Position numbers and translations under genes: made by a program | The notes under the pieces: model-generated | Told to the model about the DNA's origin: nothing | The model's database searches: none | The model's input: only the letters and a program-made list of their open reading frames with translations | Shown: positions 1 through 7,830 of the stretch, in pieces | How positions within the stretch are numbered: the stretch's first letter is position 1 | Layout: every line of letters begins with the position of its first letter | Assembly: GCA_902196205.1 (NCBI GenBank) | Contig: CABIKM010000011.1 | Span: 1 to 64,000 of the forward strand | Length of the DNA stretch: 64,000 bases | Source of the DNA: Candidatus Methylomirabilis lanthanidiphila | GTDB lineage: Bacteria; Methylomirabilota; Methylomirabilia; Methylomirabilales; Methylomirabilaceae | Direction of reading: 5' to 3'

Positions 1-240
1 CCACGTAACTCGTTCTTGGTGCTCCACTATATCGCATAACCAATATACAAGACGTAGCGATACTATCGACACAATAGACGCGCCACCGCCGGTTTGACCC
101 GTACTGGTACCCGGCGGTCAGCAACCGTATATTCGAAAGGTCCCCGCTCGCATCTTACAATCCCCCTCTTCACCCTCTCAACTTCTTAAAATCTTAAGCA
201 TTTCCTAAGTGGGGAATTATCACGCTGGAACGTACCTGAC
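1..240. other. Intergenic region, no gene seen
   Basis: I see no convincing coding region, RNA gene or strong terminator in this stretch upstream of the first antitoxin gene. It is somewhat AT-richer than the coding DNA that follows. Confidence 0.5.
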
Positions 241-275
241 AACACACCAATGATGTGTTCCTATAGTGCTATAGG
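241..275 (+). promoter_or_regulatory. Probable operator of the first toxin-antitoxin operon
   Basis: Two adjacent inverted repeats lie just before the antitoxin start: AACACA/TGTGTT (241-246 and 254-259) and the near-perfect palindrome CCTATAG-TG-CTATAGG (260-275). The second one runs into the Shine-Dalgarno AGGAGG (273-278). Ribbon-helix-helix antitoxins normally bind such palindromes to repress their own operon, so autoregulation at this site is a reasonable inference. Confidence 0.55.
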
Positions 276-284
276 AGGTGCGTC

Positions 285-557
285 ATGGCGCGCGTAAACG
301 TGTTCTTGAAAGACGAATTGCTTGACAAAATCAACGAGGAAGCGAAAGACGAAGGAACCAATCGCAGCGCTCTCATTCAGACTGCATTAGAAGAACACCT
401 GGAGGCGAAACGGAAGAAGCGAGAAGAAGAGGAACAGCGGAAAGAGATGAAAGAGGCCTCCGAAAGGATGGACCGATTAGCCAAAAAACTCGGCCGCTGG
501 GACGCCCAGGCGATCATCCGGAAGTTCCGCGACACCAATTTGAAGGGTGACCGGTGA
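285..557 (+). CDS. Ribbon-helix-helix (CopG-like) antitoxin
   Basis: This 90-residue protein starts with a short beta strand (RVNVFLKDELLDKI, residues 3-16) followed by two helices, the ribbon-helix-helix DNA-binding fold of CopG/VapB-type antitoxins. Residues 40-66 are extremely rich in Lys and Glu and should form a charged helix or coiled coil. The C-terminal WDAQAIIRKFRD segment is the likely toxin-neutralising tail. The ATG follows AGGAGG at good spacing. The stop codon overlaps the GTG start of the PIN-domain toxin downstream (GTGA), so the two are translationally coupled. It should neutralise that toxin and repress the operon through the palindromes upstream. Confidence 0.8.
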   Translation: MARVNVFLKDELLDKINEEAKDEGTNRSALIQTALEEHLEAKRKKREEEEQRKEMKEASERMDRLAKKLGRWDAQAIIRKFRDTNLKGDR

Positions 558-991
558 TCCCCACCTACCACGCCGGCTATGTTGTTGATGCGTCAGTTCT
601 GACCAAGTGGTTTATGGAGGAGGAAGACCGTGACCTCGCGCTTGGTCTAAGGGAACTCCATATATCCGGCCGATCCACCCTGTGTGTTTCGGAGCTGACG
701 TGTTTTGAAATTCTCAATGCTATCCGGTACGGCCCAAAGGCAAAAGAAGAGGACGGCGCTGAAGCGCTCCACGTGCTCGAAAGATTACACCTCCAGGTGA
801 AGCCGACCGATCTTCAACTACTGCGCAAAGCCAACGCCATCGCCTGGGCCTACAAGATCACCATCTACGACGCGCTCCATGTGGCTCTTGCTGAGCAACT
901 GGGATACCCCCTCATCACCGCCGATGAGGTCATGGTGAAAAAGCTGAGGGCCCACAGCATCGTAGTCGCATTGAGAGACCTGGAGTTTTAA
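554..991 (+). CDS. vapC: VapC-type PIN-domain ribonuclease toxin
   Basis: This 145-residue PIN-domain protein has the four acidic residues of the metal-binding active site in order: D12 (VVDAS), E52 (FEILNA), D106 (YDALHVALA) and D124 (TADE). Proteins of this family are Mg2+-dependent endoribonucleases that cleave tRNA or other RNAs when freed from their antitoxin. It starts at a GTG that overlaps the stop of the preceding RHH gene by the usual GTGA junction. The length and pairing are typical of a VapBC module. The target RNA cannot be read from the sequence. Confidence 0.85.
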   Translation: MIPTYHAGYVVDASVLTKWFMEEEDRDLALGLRELHISGRSTLCVSELTCFEILNAIRYGPKAKEEDGAEALHVLERLHLQVKPTDLQLLRKANAIAWAYKITIYDALHVALAEQLGYPLITADEVMVKKLRAHSIVVALRDLEF

Positions 992-1166
992 GAGACGGCG
1001 CAGGCAAAGGTGAGAGGGCGCAGATTTTCATGCTGTTTCAAATTTCGTTGACAACTCTGCAGAAGATCGAGAGAATTCCTGCTATCGTGAGGAAGCTTGA
1101 TCCTGGGCTATATGGAGCAGCACGAGCATAGTTAAGTTGTTTGACATCAATCAAAATAGGGCGATT

Positions 1167-2324
1167 ATGCTATGTTACCTCGGATCACGCCGGATACTTG
1201 TGTTTGTTCTGATTTTGTTTACAATTCTGCCGTCCTCTGATCTTCGTGCGGATGATAACTGTCCGTCTCGATCCAAAGCCCGTTTCATTGTCATCAACAT
1301 GTCTTGCTCTGAGGTCCGGGCCGCAGCTCAGCACCAAATGACTACCCTTAGTTGCGAAGATCTCAGCCATCATGTCGAAGAGATGAAACAGGGCGCCCTC
1401 ACAAATATCACCTGCGACGATTTCCGTGAACGTTCATTGGCAACGGTTATGTCGAAGTCATGCGGCCAGCTTGGAGCGACGAATGAGGCGGAATGCAATC
1501 GACGACGCGCCGAACTTCTTTCCGACCTGCGAACTACCCCATGTGCAAAACTCCGAGAAGGGGTTGTCTCGGAACTGCAACAGACATCCTGTGCCCAAAT
1601 ACGGGCAATAATTCTGGAGAATATCCAGTCGGCTGGCTGTCCCGAACTCAGGGCGCAGCTTCTCGATTTGGTGAATTCTGTCGATTGCGCTGAGATGCAT
1701 GCCCTTCCCCTCTTCGATCGTCTACCCAGCATCGGAACTAATAACGAGATGACAGAGTTCCGTCTAACAAATGGGATCGTCATTGGTATTCCAAAATCGT
1801 GGATCGTCCTCGCTGGGCAGCAACAGCGAAAGATAGATGCCGAGACCCATCGCCTTCTTGATCTTTCGGGTATTGGGAGTCAAGTTGACCGTCTCATCGT
1901 TGCAACGTCTCCCCTTCACACAAGCTATGCTTACACCGACGTAGTTATCTCTTCAGAGAATACATACTCTCAACCACAACTTCAGAACTTCACAAATCAG
2001 GATCTATCAGCATACGACGCTGCTACCAAAGCTGTTATATCCAACATGCTAAACTCTGCGGGTGGCCGAATGCTTAGCTGGCTGGGTACCCGGGTAGAGC
2101 GTTTTGCAGGCCATTGGGCATTAGTCTCTTCGTATCGGCGCGCAGATCTTGGAAGAGACACTCGCCCTACAAAGGGGCCTATCAGGGTGACATTGACGAC
2201 AATCCCATTCGGCATAAAGGCAATTACCGTTACTGTGTCCTACACGGAACTCGGTAGGACTAGCGAGTGGCAGGAAACCACGAATGCTATACGGGCTTCT
2301 TTCAAATTCGAAGACGGCGGCTAA
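1167..2324 (+). CDS. Secreted protein with 16-residue cysteine repeats
   Basis: I do not recognise this 385-residue protein. The chosen ATG gives a clear signal peptide (hydrophobic LVFVLILFTIL, likely cleavage after LRA near residue 28); a TTG ten codons upstream is the alternative start. Residues 47-174 contain cysteines at 47, 63, 83, 99, 110, 126, 142, 158 and 174, most of them exactly 16 residues apart and followed by a pattern like C-x-x-L/I-R. This suggests a tandem helical repeat with regular disulfides. Residues about 190-385 form a separate beta-rich domain starting FRLTNGIVIGIPKSWIV. No partner gene is obvious; the VapBC pair lies upstream and a TIR protein downstream. Confidence 0.6.
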   Translation: MLCYLGSRRILVFVLILFTILPSSDLRADDNCPSRSKARFIVINMSCSEVRAAAQHQMTTLSCEDLSHHVEEMKQGALTNITCDDFRERSLATVMSKSCGQLGATNEAECNRRRAELLSDLRTTPCAKLREGVVSELQQTSCAQIRAIILENIQSAGCPELRAQLLDLVNSVDCAEMHALPLFDRLPSIGTNNEMTEFRLTNGIVIGIPKSWIVLAGQQQRKIDAETHRLLDLSGIGSQVDRLIVATSPLHTSYAYTDVVISSENTYSQPQLQNFTNQDLSAYDAATKAVISNMLNSAGGRMLSWLGTRVERFAGHWALVSSYRRADLGRDTRPTKGPIRVTLTTIPFGIKAITVTVSYTELGRTSEWQETTNAIRASFKFEDGG

Positions 2325-2515
2325 CATCTACAAGAACGAAGGTTATACGACTTTATTCGCGCGTGGGAATTGCCGGTGGGTCGTATCGTTTAGCGGTGTC
2401 GCCGGAAGTCGCGGCGTGTTAGTGACGGGCTAACTGCTGGGGATTCGTTTCACTCATCCAAGCCTATCTGGCTTAAGCAGTTCGCCACCGCACACGACAT
2501 GGGAGGCTCGGGGGA
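2325..2515. other. Intergenic region, nothing recognised
   Basis: No gene or clear structure is visible here apart from the Shine-Dalgarno GGGAGG (2501-2506) that serves the TIR-domain gene. Confidence 0.4.
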
Positions 2516-3223
2516 ATGCTCGTATTCCTAAGCTGGTCTGGAGATAGAAGCAAAGCTGTGGCTGAGGCGCTAGCTGCTTGGCTGGGTCAAGTTGTGCAAG
2601 CAGTCGAACCTTGGCTATCGCGGGACATTGCGAAGGGTACGCGGTGGGGCTCTGAAGTCGCAGACCGCCTAGAGAAATCACGCGTGGGTATCGTGTGTCT
2701 GACGCCTGAGAACCTGGACGCGCCATGGATACTGTTTGAGGCTGGAGCTCTTTCAAAGACCAACGACGCCTATGTTTGCACGCTTCTTTTTGACCTAAAA
2801 CCCGCCGATGTCGAGGAACCTTTGGCTCAGTTTCAGCATACCCTTGCCGCGAGGGACGATCTGAAGCGCTTGATTCAAGACATCAACCAGGCTGTGGGAC
2901 TGGCAGGCGAGAAGGGCCTTACTAATGCAGTCCTTGACGAAGTCTTTGAAACCAACTGGCCGAGACTCGCAACCAAGCTCGATCAGATCAGGTCCCAGAC
3001 GTCAGCACCCACCGAGAAAATCCGCACCGAAAGGGAGTTGCTCGAGGATGTTCTAGAGATCCTACGAAGGCAGGAACGCCGCTCGGCGCCAGACCGAGCG
3101 TCGAGGCGTTGGACGACATCGCCGTTTGAACTGCTATCGCCGAGGGAAAATGATGCGAATCTCCGCGGGCTACTGGATTTCCGCGCTCACTCACCATCAC
3201 AAGAAAGAACGAGTGAGTCATAA
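2516..3223 (+). CDS. Stand-alone TIR-domain protein
   Basis: Residues 1-110 match the bacterial TIR fold: the start VFLSWSGDRSKAVAEALA, the WLSRDIAKGTRWGSEV segment, and an APWILFEAGALSK motif in which E75 sits where the catalytic glutamate of TIR NADases is expected. The rest (to residue 235) has no recognised sensor or effector domain. Bacterial TIR proteins cleave NAD+ or make signalling nucleotides in antiphage defence, or serve other roles. Here the gene lies alone among toxin-antitoxin genes, with no Thoeris ThsA, SIR2 or Argonaute partner visible. The ATG at 2516 follows GGGAGG. A defence role is inferred from fold and neighbourhood. Confidence 0.75.
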   Translation: MLVFLSWSGDRSKAVAEALAAWLGQVVQAVEPWLSRDIAKGTRWGSEVADRLEKSRVGIVCLTPENLDAPWILFEAGALSKTNDAYVCTLLFDLKPADVEEPLAQFQHTLAARDDLKRLIQDINQAVGLAGEKGLTNAVLDEVFETNWPRLATKLDQIRSQTSAPTEKIRTERELLEDVLEILRRQERRSAPDRASRRWTTSPFELLSPRENDANLRGLLDFRAHSPSQERTSES

Positions 3224-3278
3224 TCCGAAACTCTCGGCGATAAAACCGATCCCGAGGAACCCAAATGAAAGCGCGATG

Positions 3279-3300
3279 GGCTGGGTTGAGGAATGAAACC
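3279..3300. repeat. Short intergenic repeat, copy 1
   Basis: The core GGCTGGGTTGAGG (3279-3291) followed by a near GAAACC recurs at 3647-3672. The two copies bracket the YgiT-type gene. This copy is an imperfect hairpin. Confidence 0.7.
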
Positions 3301-3338
3301 AGTCGAAGTCTTCGCAGACCGAACTGACGAGGTGCGGG

Positions 3339-3575
3339 ATGAAGTGTGATATTTGTGGCAAGAACAGTGCGAAGGTCCGACGCCTTACACAGCCCGTCGG
3401 CAGGGACAGCTCCAGCTTCCTCGTGCGCAACGTACCTGTGGTTAGCTGTTTGAGCTGCGGCGAGAGCTATCTTACCGCTGAGACGCTCAAGGAGCTCGAG
3501 CGAATGCGGCTGCACTGGCGCGAGTTGACCAAACAGGAGAAAGTGCCGGTCGCGACCTTCGTGGGAGCGGCATAG
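3339..3575 (+). CDS. YgiT-type zinc-finger protein
   Basis: This 78-residue protein carries two CxxC pairs (C3/C6 and C37/C40) that should bind one zinc. It matches the small YgiT/MqsA N-terminal zinc-finger family by its start MKCDICGK and the later VVSCLSCGESYLT. Such proteins usually act as antitoxin-like partners of a small DUF4258 or MqsR-type toxin encoded directly upstream. No such toxin fits in the roughly 115 bases between this gene and the TIR gene, so it appears orphaned. It lacks the C-terminal HTH of full MqsA. Copies of one short repeat lie on both sides. Confidence 0.75.
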   Translation: MKCDICGKNSAKVRRLTQPVGRDSSSFLVRNVPVVSCLSCGESYLTAETLKELERMRLHWRELTKQEKVPVATFVGAA

Positions 3576-3646
3576 CCTCCCCCCTGCAGTCGCTTCACGG
3601 TTCCTCAAGAGCCTTGGAGCATCGCAAGCGTCCGAGCAGCGCGCTA

Positions 3647-3672
3647 GGCTGGGTTGAGGGACGAAACCCAGC
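3647..3672. repeat. Short intergenic repeat, copy 2
   Basis: GGCTGGGTTGAGG...GAAACCCAGC forms a perfect small hairpin (GCTGGGTT pairs with AACCCAGC). It is the second copy of the element at 3279-3300. Confidence 0.7.
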
Positions 3673-3690
3673 TACACGGCTGAAAATCGG

Positions 3691-4026
3691 TTACGCGACG
3701 ACGACGGACACTTCGCCCCGGGCCTTGCGTGTGGGCCTGACGGTGATCTCCACGTCCTGCCCCAGGGCGGTGAGAAACTCTGTGAGGCGCTCGACAGAGA
3801 AGTTGCCGGAGCGGTTGCGCATCAATGCGGAGACGTGAGGCTGCTTGATGCCGAGGATTTGTCCCGCTTCAACCTGGGTAAGGCCGCGCTGTTTAATGAT
3901 GCGGTAAATGTGCAGCGTTAGACGTGCCTTCAGAAGTTCCCGCTCTGGATGAGGAGGGCCGAGGTCGGCGAACACATTCCCGCTGCTGTGTTCTACCCGG
4001 ACAGGCTTGTTCGTTTTTGTGGTCAT
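3691..4026 (-). CDS. XRE/HigA-type HTH antitoxin, apparently orphan
   Basis: This 111-residue protein has a helix-turn-helix at about residues 48-70 (GLTQVEAGQILGIKQPHVSALM), followed by the usual C-terminal segment ending in DVEITVRP. It resembles HigA-like antitoxins of the XRE family that regulate their own operon. A HigB/RelE-like toxin would be expected immediately upstream on the same strand, but that place is taken by a PIN-domain toxin that has its own RHH antitoxin. It is therefore either an orphan or a third component of the minus-strand operon 4706-3691; the gap to the PIN gene is only 33 bases. Confidence 0.75.
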   Translation of the reverse strand: MTTKTNKPVRVEHSSGNVFADLGPPHPERELLKARLTLHIYRIIKQRGLTQVEAGQILGIKQPHVSALMRNRSGNFSVERLTEFLTALGQDVEITVRPTRKARGEVSVVVA

Positions 4027-4059
4027 GCTAGTTCTGCGTTCGGTTCGGCTAGGCGCAGG

Positions 4060-4476
4060 TCATGGGAGTAACTCAAATGCTTTACAATGACGTGGGCGTA
4101 TGAGGGAAAAATCACGTCGGTCGGTTGTCAGAATGCGCGAGATTCTCAAACGCTCGGCCGTCGCCACGACGGCTGCGTCGACGAATCCGATGCGCGCAGC
4201 CGCATAGCGATTGAGGAGTTCAAGGGTACGTTGTAAGTCTTGGAGCGTGAGGTGCTCCAGCGTCATCTCGCCGTTCACGAAGGAGTGGATCAGCTTCTGC
4301 TCTGCCTCGAGTCCCAGATGAGTGGCCAACAGATAAGCGGCTTCCGGCAGCACAGCGATAGAAACAATCAGCTCAGCTTGTGAACGCTTGAGGAACCCGA
4401 CCACCCGAGCGTGCCAGTCGTCATCCTGATCGGCCATCGCGTACAGAGGGCCGGTATCAACGAGGATCGAGGGCAT
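4060..4476 (-). CDS. vapC: VapC-type PIN-domain toxin
   Basis: A 138-residue PIN-domain protein with active-site acids D7 (LVDTGP), E45 (LPEAAYLL), D100 (GFVDAAVVA) and D119 (TTDRRDF). It should be a metal-dependent endoribonuclease held in check by the RHH protein encoded directly upstream. The ATG overlaps the last base of the antitoxin stop codon, so the pair is translationally coupled. This is a second VapBC-like module within 5 kb, on the opposite strand and clearly different in sequence from the one at 285-991. Confidence 0.85.
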   Translation of the reverse strand: MPSILVDTGPLYAMADQDDDWHARVVGFLKRSQAELIVSIAVLPEAAYLLATHLGLEAEQKLIHSFVNGEMTLEHLTLQDLQRTLELLNRYAAARIGFVDAAVVATAERLRISRILTTDRRDFSLIRPRHCKAFELLP

Positions 4477-4706
4477 CAGCGGCCAAAGCCCTTACCGAGT
4501 AATTCCTCAGCGTGTTCGGCCACATCCTTACGCCCGCTTCGGCCGATTGCCACTAGCGACAGGCTGGAACGCCTGGGTCGACGGCGTGAGGCGTAGCGTT
4601 CGAGCGCGGTTCTGATGATCTCCGATAGCGTTGTCTGCTCACGTCTCGCAATCTCACGTAACCTGCGCAGTAGATCTTCATCCGCAAAGACTGTCGTCCG
4701 TTTCAT
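4476..4706 (-). CDS. Ribbon-helix-helix (CopG-like) antitoxin
   Basis: This 76-residue protein opens with MKRTTVFADEDLLRRLREIA, a beta strand and helix typical of CopG/Arc-type repressors, followed by a second helix (TTLSEIIRTALERY). Its C-terminal half is short and basic, then amphipathic, as expected for the toxin-binding tail. It precedes and overlaps the PIN-domain toxin. A palindrome just upstream is its likely operator. Confidence 0.85.
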   Translation of the reverse strand: MKRTTVFADEDLLRRLREIARREQTTLSEIIRTALERYASRRRPRRSSLSLVAIGRSGRKDVAEHAEELLGKGFGR

Positions 4707-4725
4707 CTCAACCTCCTGCTGTAGT

Positions 4726-4747
4726 GCATATATATGCTAGCATATCT
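4726..4747 (-). promoter_or_regulatory. Probable operator for the minus-strand VapBC pair
   Basis: The perfect palindrome GCATATATATGC (4726-4737) is followed by another GCATAT half-site. It lies about 20 bases upstream of the antitoxin start codon on the minus strand. Its position and symmetry suit an RHH repressor dimer; binding is inferred. Confidence 0.55.
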
Positions 4748-4840
4748 TGATCGGCGACTTCAACCCTCCCGTCTTCATCCCCCAGCGGGTTCCCTCCAGG
4801 TACGGAGAGCGCCAGAGTGAGAGACTTATCGCAATTCTGT

Positions 4841-4869
4841 TTGACAGTGCGGCCCCCTTTTGGTAGCGT
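4841..4869 (+). promoter_or_regulatory. Possible sigma70-type promoter of the aminotransferase gene
   Basis: TTGACA (4841-4846) is followed after 17 bases by TAGCGT (4864-4869), a good -35 with a weak -10, about 57 bases before the start codon. Confidence 0.4.
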
Positions 4870-4925
4870 GGAAGCGAGTTTACCATCGAAATGAACGGTC
4901 GCGTCGGTGACCGAAAGGAGCGTGG

Positions 4926-6092
4926 ATGGAGGAATTTCACCGTATTAGTCGGCTGCCTCCGTATGTCTTTAATATCGTAACCGAGCTCAAGGTCAAGGCG
5001 CGGGCTCGCGGCGATGATATTATCGACTTCGGGATGGGCAACCCCGATCTGCCGACCCCTCCCCATATCGTCGAAAAACTCTGCGAAGCGGCCCGGAATC
5101 CTCGTAACCACCGGTACTCGGCCTCGCGCGGGATTACAAAGCTCCGATCCGCCATCGCCGACTGGTATGCGCGGCGATACGGGGTGGAGATTAATCCTGA
5201 GCGGGAGGCAATTGCCACCATCGGCGCCAAGGAGGGGTTGTCGCACCTGGCCTTGGCGGTCGTCGAGCCGGGGGATGTGGCCTTGGTGCCTAGTCCGACG
5301 TATCCGATTCATCCGTACTCGGTGATCATTGCCGGGGGGGATGTGCGTAGCGTTCGTCTTGAAGAGGGGACCGATTTTTACGAGGCGCTCGTAACCGCCC
5401 ACCGTGAAAGTTGGCCGCCGCCCAAACTGCTGATCCTGAGCTTTCCCCACAACCCCACAACCGCCACTGTGGACCTCGCGTTTTTCGAAAAGGTGGTGGC
5501 GTTTGCGCAGGAGCATCATTTGATTTTGATTCACGATCTGGCCTATGCGGATCTGACCTTTGACGGCTATCAGGCGCCAAGCCTCCTGCAGGTCCCAGGG
5601 GCCAAGGAGATCGGGGTAGAGTTCTTCACGCTCTCCAAGAGCTATAATATGCCAGGCTGGCGGGTCGGGTTTTGCGTCGGAAACCCGCGAATCATTGCGG
5701 CCCTGACGCGGCTCAAAAGCTATCTGGATTACGGCATGTTCCAGCCGATACAGATCGCGGCGATCATCGCGCTGAACGGCCCGCAGGCCTGCGTGGGGAA
5801 GACGGTAGAGACGTACCGGGTGCGCCGTGATGCGCTGGTGGACGGGCTGAACCGGATCGGGTGGACGCTCTCGAAGCCGAAGGGTACGATGTTTGTCTGG
5901 GCCAAGATCCCGGAGGCGTACCTGGGTATGGGTTCTCTGGAATTTTCGAAGTTCCTGCTGGACAAGGCGAAGGTCGCTGTCTCGCCGGGGATCGGGTTCG
6001 GACAGTACGGCGATGCCTATGTTCGATTTGCCCTTGTCGAGAACGAGCACCGAACTCGCCAGGCCATCCAGGGCCTCAAGCGGGTGTTGTGA
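4926..6092 (+). CDS. alaC: Class I/II PLP aminotransferase, AlaC-like
   Basis: This 388-residue fold-type I aminotransferase most resembles AlaC/YfdZ glutamate-pyruvate transaminases. It begins [10 protein letters not shown] and carries [12 protein letters not shown] at about 34-45, the SFPHNPTTA segment near 172-180, D204 and Y207 for cofactor binding, and K238 in [11 protein letters not shown] as the PLP Schiff-base lysine. It should interconvert alanine and pyruvate using glutamate/2-oxoglutarate in the cytosol. The start follows AAAGGAG at good spacing. It stands alone; purF follows after a heptad-repeat spacer. Exact substrate preference within this subfamily is uncertain. Confidence 0.85.
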   Translation: MEEFHRISRLPPYVFNIVTELKVKARARGDDIIDFGMGNPDLPTPPHIVEKLCEAARNPRNHRYSASRGITKLRSAIADWYARRYGVEINPEREAIATIGAKEGLSHLALAVVEPGDVALVPSPTYPIHPYSVIIAGGDVRSVRLEEGTDFYEALVTAHRESWPPPKLLILSFPHNPTTATVDLAFFEKVVAFAQEHHLILIHDLAYADLTFDGYQAPSLLQVPGAKEIGVEFFTLSKSYNMPGWRVGFCVGNPRIIAALTRLKSYLDYGMFQPIQIAAIIALNGPQACVGKTVETYRVRRDALVDGLNRIGWTLSKPKGTMFVWAKIPEAYLGMGSLEFSKFLLDKAKVAVSPGIGFGQYGDAYVRFALVENEHRTRQAIQGLKRVL

Positions 6093-6152
6093 AAAGCAGC
6101 GAGTAGCTGTCAGCGGTCAGCGATTAGCTTATAACCTGGTTGATCGCGGTGT

Positions 6153-6187
6153 GCTGACTGCTGATGGCTGATGGCTGAAAGCTGATG
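6153..6187. repeat. Heptameric tandem repeat (GCTGATG type)
   Basis: Five consecutive heptads GCTGACT, GCTGATG, GCTGATG, GCTGAAA, GCTGATG fill the space before purF, and the last one contains its upstream ATG. Related degenerate heptads occur from about 6110. Confidence 0.8.
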
Positions 6188-7609
6188 AAGATGTCTACGC
6201 TACGGCTGGATAAGTTTCGCGAAGAGTGCGGCGTCGTAGGGATCTACGGCCATTCTGAGGCCGCCAACCTCGCCTATCTGGCGTTGTACGCGCTGCAACA
6301 CAGGGGACAGGAAAGCGCCGGTATTGCGACGTCTGACGGTGGAGCCTTACATCTTGAAAAGGGTATGGGGCTGGTGGCGGACGTCTTTTCCGAGACCAAG
6401 CTTCGTCGCCTCAAGGGTGCGCTGGCCATCGGGCATGTCCGTTACTCGACAACCGGGACCTCGCATCTCAAAAATGCGCAGCCGCTGCTGGCCGGCTACC
6501 TGCGAGGCCAGATCGCCTTGGCGCACAACGGCAATCTGACAAACGCTGAGAAGATTCGCCATGATCTCGAAGCGCAGGGCTCGATATTCGGTTCTACGAC
6601 TGACAGCGAGGTGATCGTTCACCTGATCGCCCGCTCGCGGGAGTCGAACCTGCTGGAGGCGTCCATCGATGCGCTGAGCCAGATTCGGGGCGCCTACTCG
6701 CTGGCCATTATGAATGAGACTGAGTTGCTGGGGATCCGCGATCCGTACGGATTTCGTCCTTTATCGTTAGGAAAACTTGGCGATGCGTGGATCCTGGCGT
6801 CGGAGAGTTGCGCCTTTGATCTGATCGAGGCGCAATTCGTGCGCGACATCGAGCCCGGCGAATTCATTCGGATCAATGAAAGCGGTGTGCATACGTTCTT
6901 TCCGTTCCCACCCGCGCCCAAGTCGCAGTGTATCTTTGAGTACGTCTACTTTTCGAGGCCGGATAGCTTCTTATTTGGGCGATCGGTTGCGGGGATTCGT
7001 AAGGATCTCGGCAGGTATCTGGCGCGCGAGCACCCGGTCGAGGCGGATGTAGTAATTCCGGTTCCCGATTCCGGGGTGCCCGCCGCGCTCGGTTTTGCTG
7101 AAGAGGCGCATCTGCCGTTTGAGCACGGCCTGATCCGCAATCATTATGTTGGCCGGACCTTTATCGAGCCGAAGCAGGCCATTCGGCATTTTGGGGTAAA
7201 GATCAAACTCAATGCCATTCAGGAGTTGCTCGAGGGGAAGCGCGTCGTCGTTGTGGACGACTCCATTGTTCGCGGGACGACCAGCCGGAAGATCGTCTCG
7301 ATGATCCGGGCGGCCGGCGCCTCTGAAGTCCATGTACGGATCAGCTCGCCCCCCACGATCGCTCCCTGCTACTACGGAATCGACACCCCGACACGTAAGG
7401 AACTGATCGCATCCACGCATGATGTCGAGGAGATTCGGCGCTATCTTCGCGCGGACAGCCTCGGCTATCTGAGCCTGAAAGGATTGCAACAGGCAGCCGG
7501 AAAAGAGAACCAGGGGACAGCAGATTTTTGCCACGCCTGTTTCAGCGGCTGTTACCCGGTTCCTTTTGTTGAAGAGAATCAGAAGCAACTCCGCCTCTTT
7601 ACGGATTAG
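6185..7609 (+). CDS. purF: Amidophosphoribosyltransferase
   Basis: PurF transfers the glutamine amide nitrogen to PRPP, the first step of de novo purine synthesis. The N-terminal nucleophile hydrolase domain has C15 ([10 protein letters not shown]), exposed after removal of a short propeptide. The C-terminal phosphoribosyltransferase domain has the PRPP loop [16 protein letters not shown]. Four cysteines (SQCIFEY, IAPCYYG and the CHAC pair near the C-terminus) match the ligands of the oxygen-sensitive 4Fe-4S cluster of the Bacillus-type enzyme. Two starts are possible, ATG 6185 and ATG 6191; the first lies inside a heptad repeat and neither has a strong Shine-Dalgarno. Length (474) is normal. 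Confidence 0.97.
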   Translation: MKMSTLRLDKFREECGVVGIYGHSEAANLAYLALYALQHRGQESAGIATSDGGALHLEKGMGLVADVFSETKLRRLKGALAIGHVRYSTTGTSHLKNAQPLLAGYLRGQIALAHNGNLTNAEKIRHDLEAQGSIFGSTTDSEVIVHLIARSRESNLLEASIDALSQIRGAYSLAIMNETELLGIRDPYGFRPLSLGKLGDAWILASESCAFDLIEAQFVRDIEPGEFIRINESGVHTFFPFPPAPKSQCIFEYVYFSRPDSFLFGRSVAGIRKDLGRYLAREHPVEADVVIPVPDSGVPAALGFAEEAHLPFEHGLIRNHYVGRTFIEPKQAIRHFGVKIKLNAIQELLEGKRVVVVDDSIVRGTTSRKIVSMIRAAGASEVHVRISSPPTIAPCYYGIDTPTRKELIASTHDVEEIRRYLRADSLGYLSLKGLQQAAGKENQGTADFCHACFSGCYPVPFVEENQKQLRLFTD

Positions 7610-7791
7610 AGACGGCTCGGAGCGCGTGTAGGCATCCTGCTCAAGGGCAGAGGGCTTCCTTCCGGGAGTCGGTCAACCCTGCTCAGACATTGCCGCGATA
7701 TGGCGTGTCACATTCGTGAGCAACCCCTTTAGGTCGATGAGAAAGAAGAACGCTGCCCGTGTGCCGACACGCAGCATCGGCGTCAATCGCT

Positions 7792-7812
7792 GTCAGCTAC
7801 CAGCTATCAGTT
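7792..7812. repeat. Heptameric repeat (GTCAGCT type)
   Basis: Three heptads, GTCAGCT, ACCAGCT and ATCAGTT, lie directly upstream of the hppA Shine-Dalgarno. They are the reverse-orientation form of the GCTGATG-type heptads near purF. Confidence 0.65.
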
Positions 7813-7830
7813 AACAAGGAGACACGTTGC

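Noticed and set aside
2988-3608. 206-codon minus-strand frame across the TIR and YgiT genes
   Set aside because: It overlaps two supported genes on the other strand and has no family features.
4737-6050. 437-codon open frame on the minus strand
   Set aside because: It is the antisense shadow of the AlaC-like aminotransferase gene, with Arg/His/Pro-rich composition and no recognisable domain.
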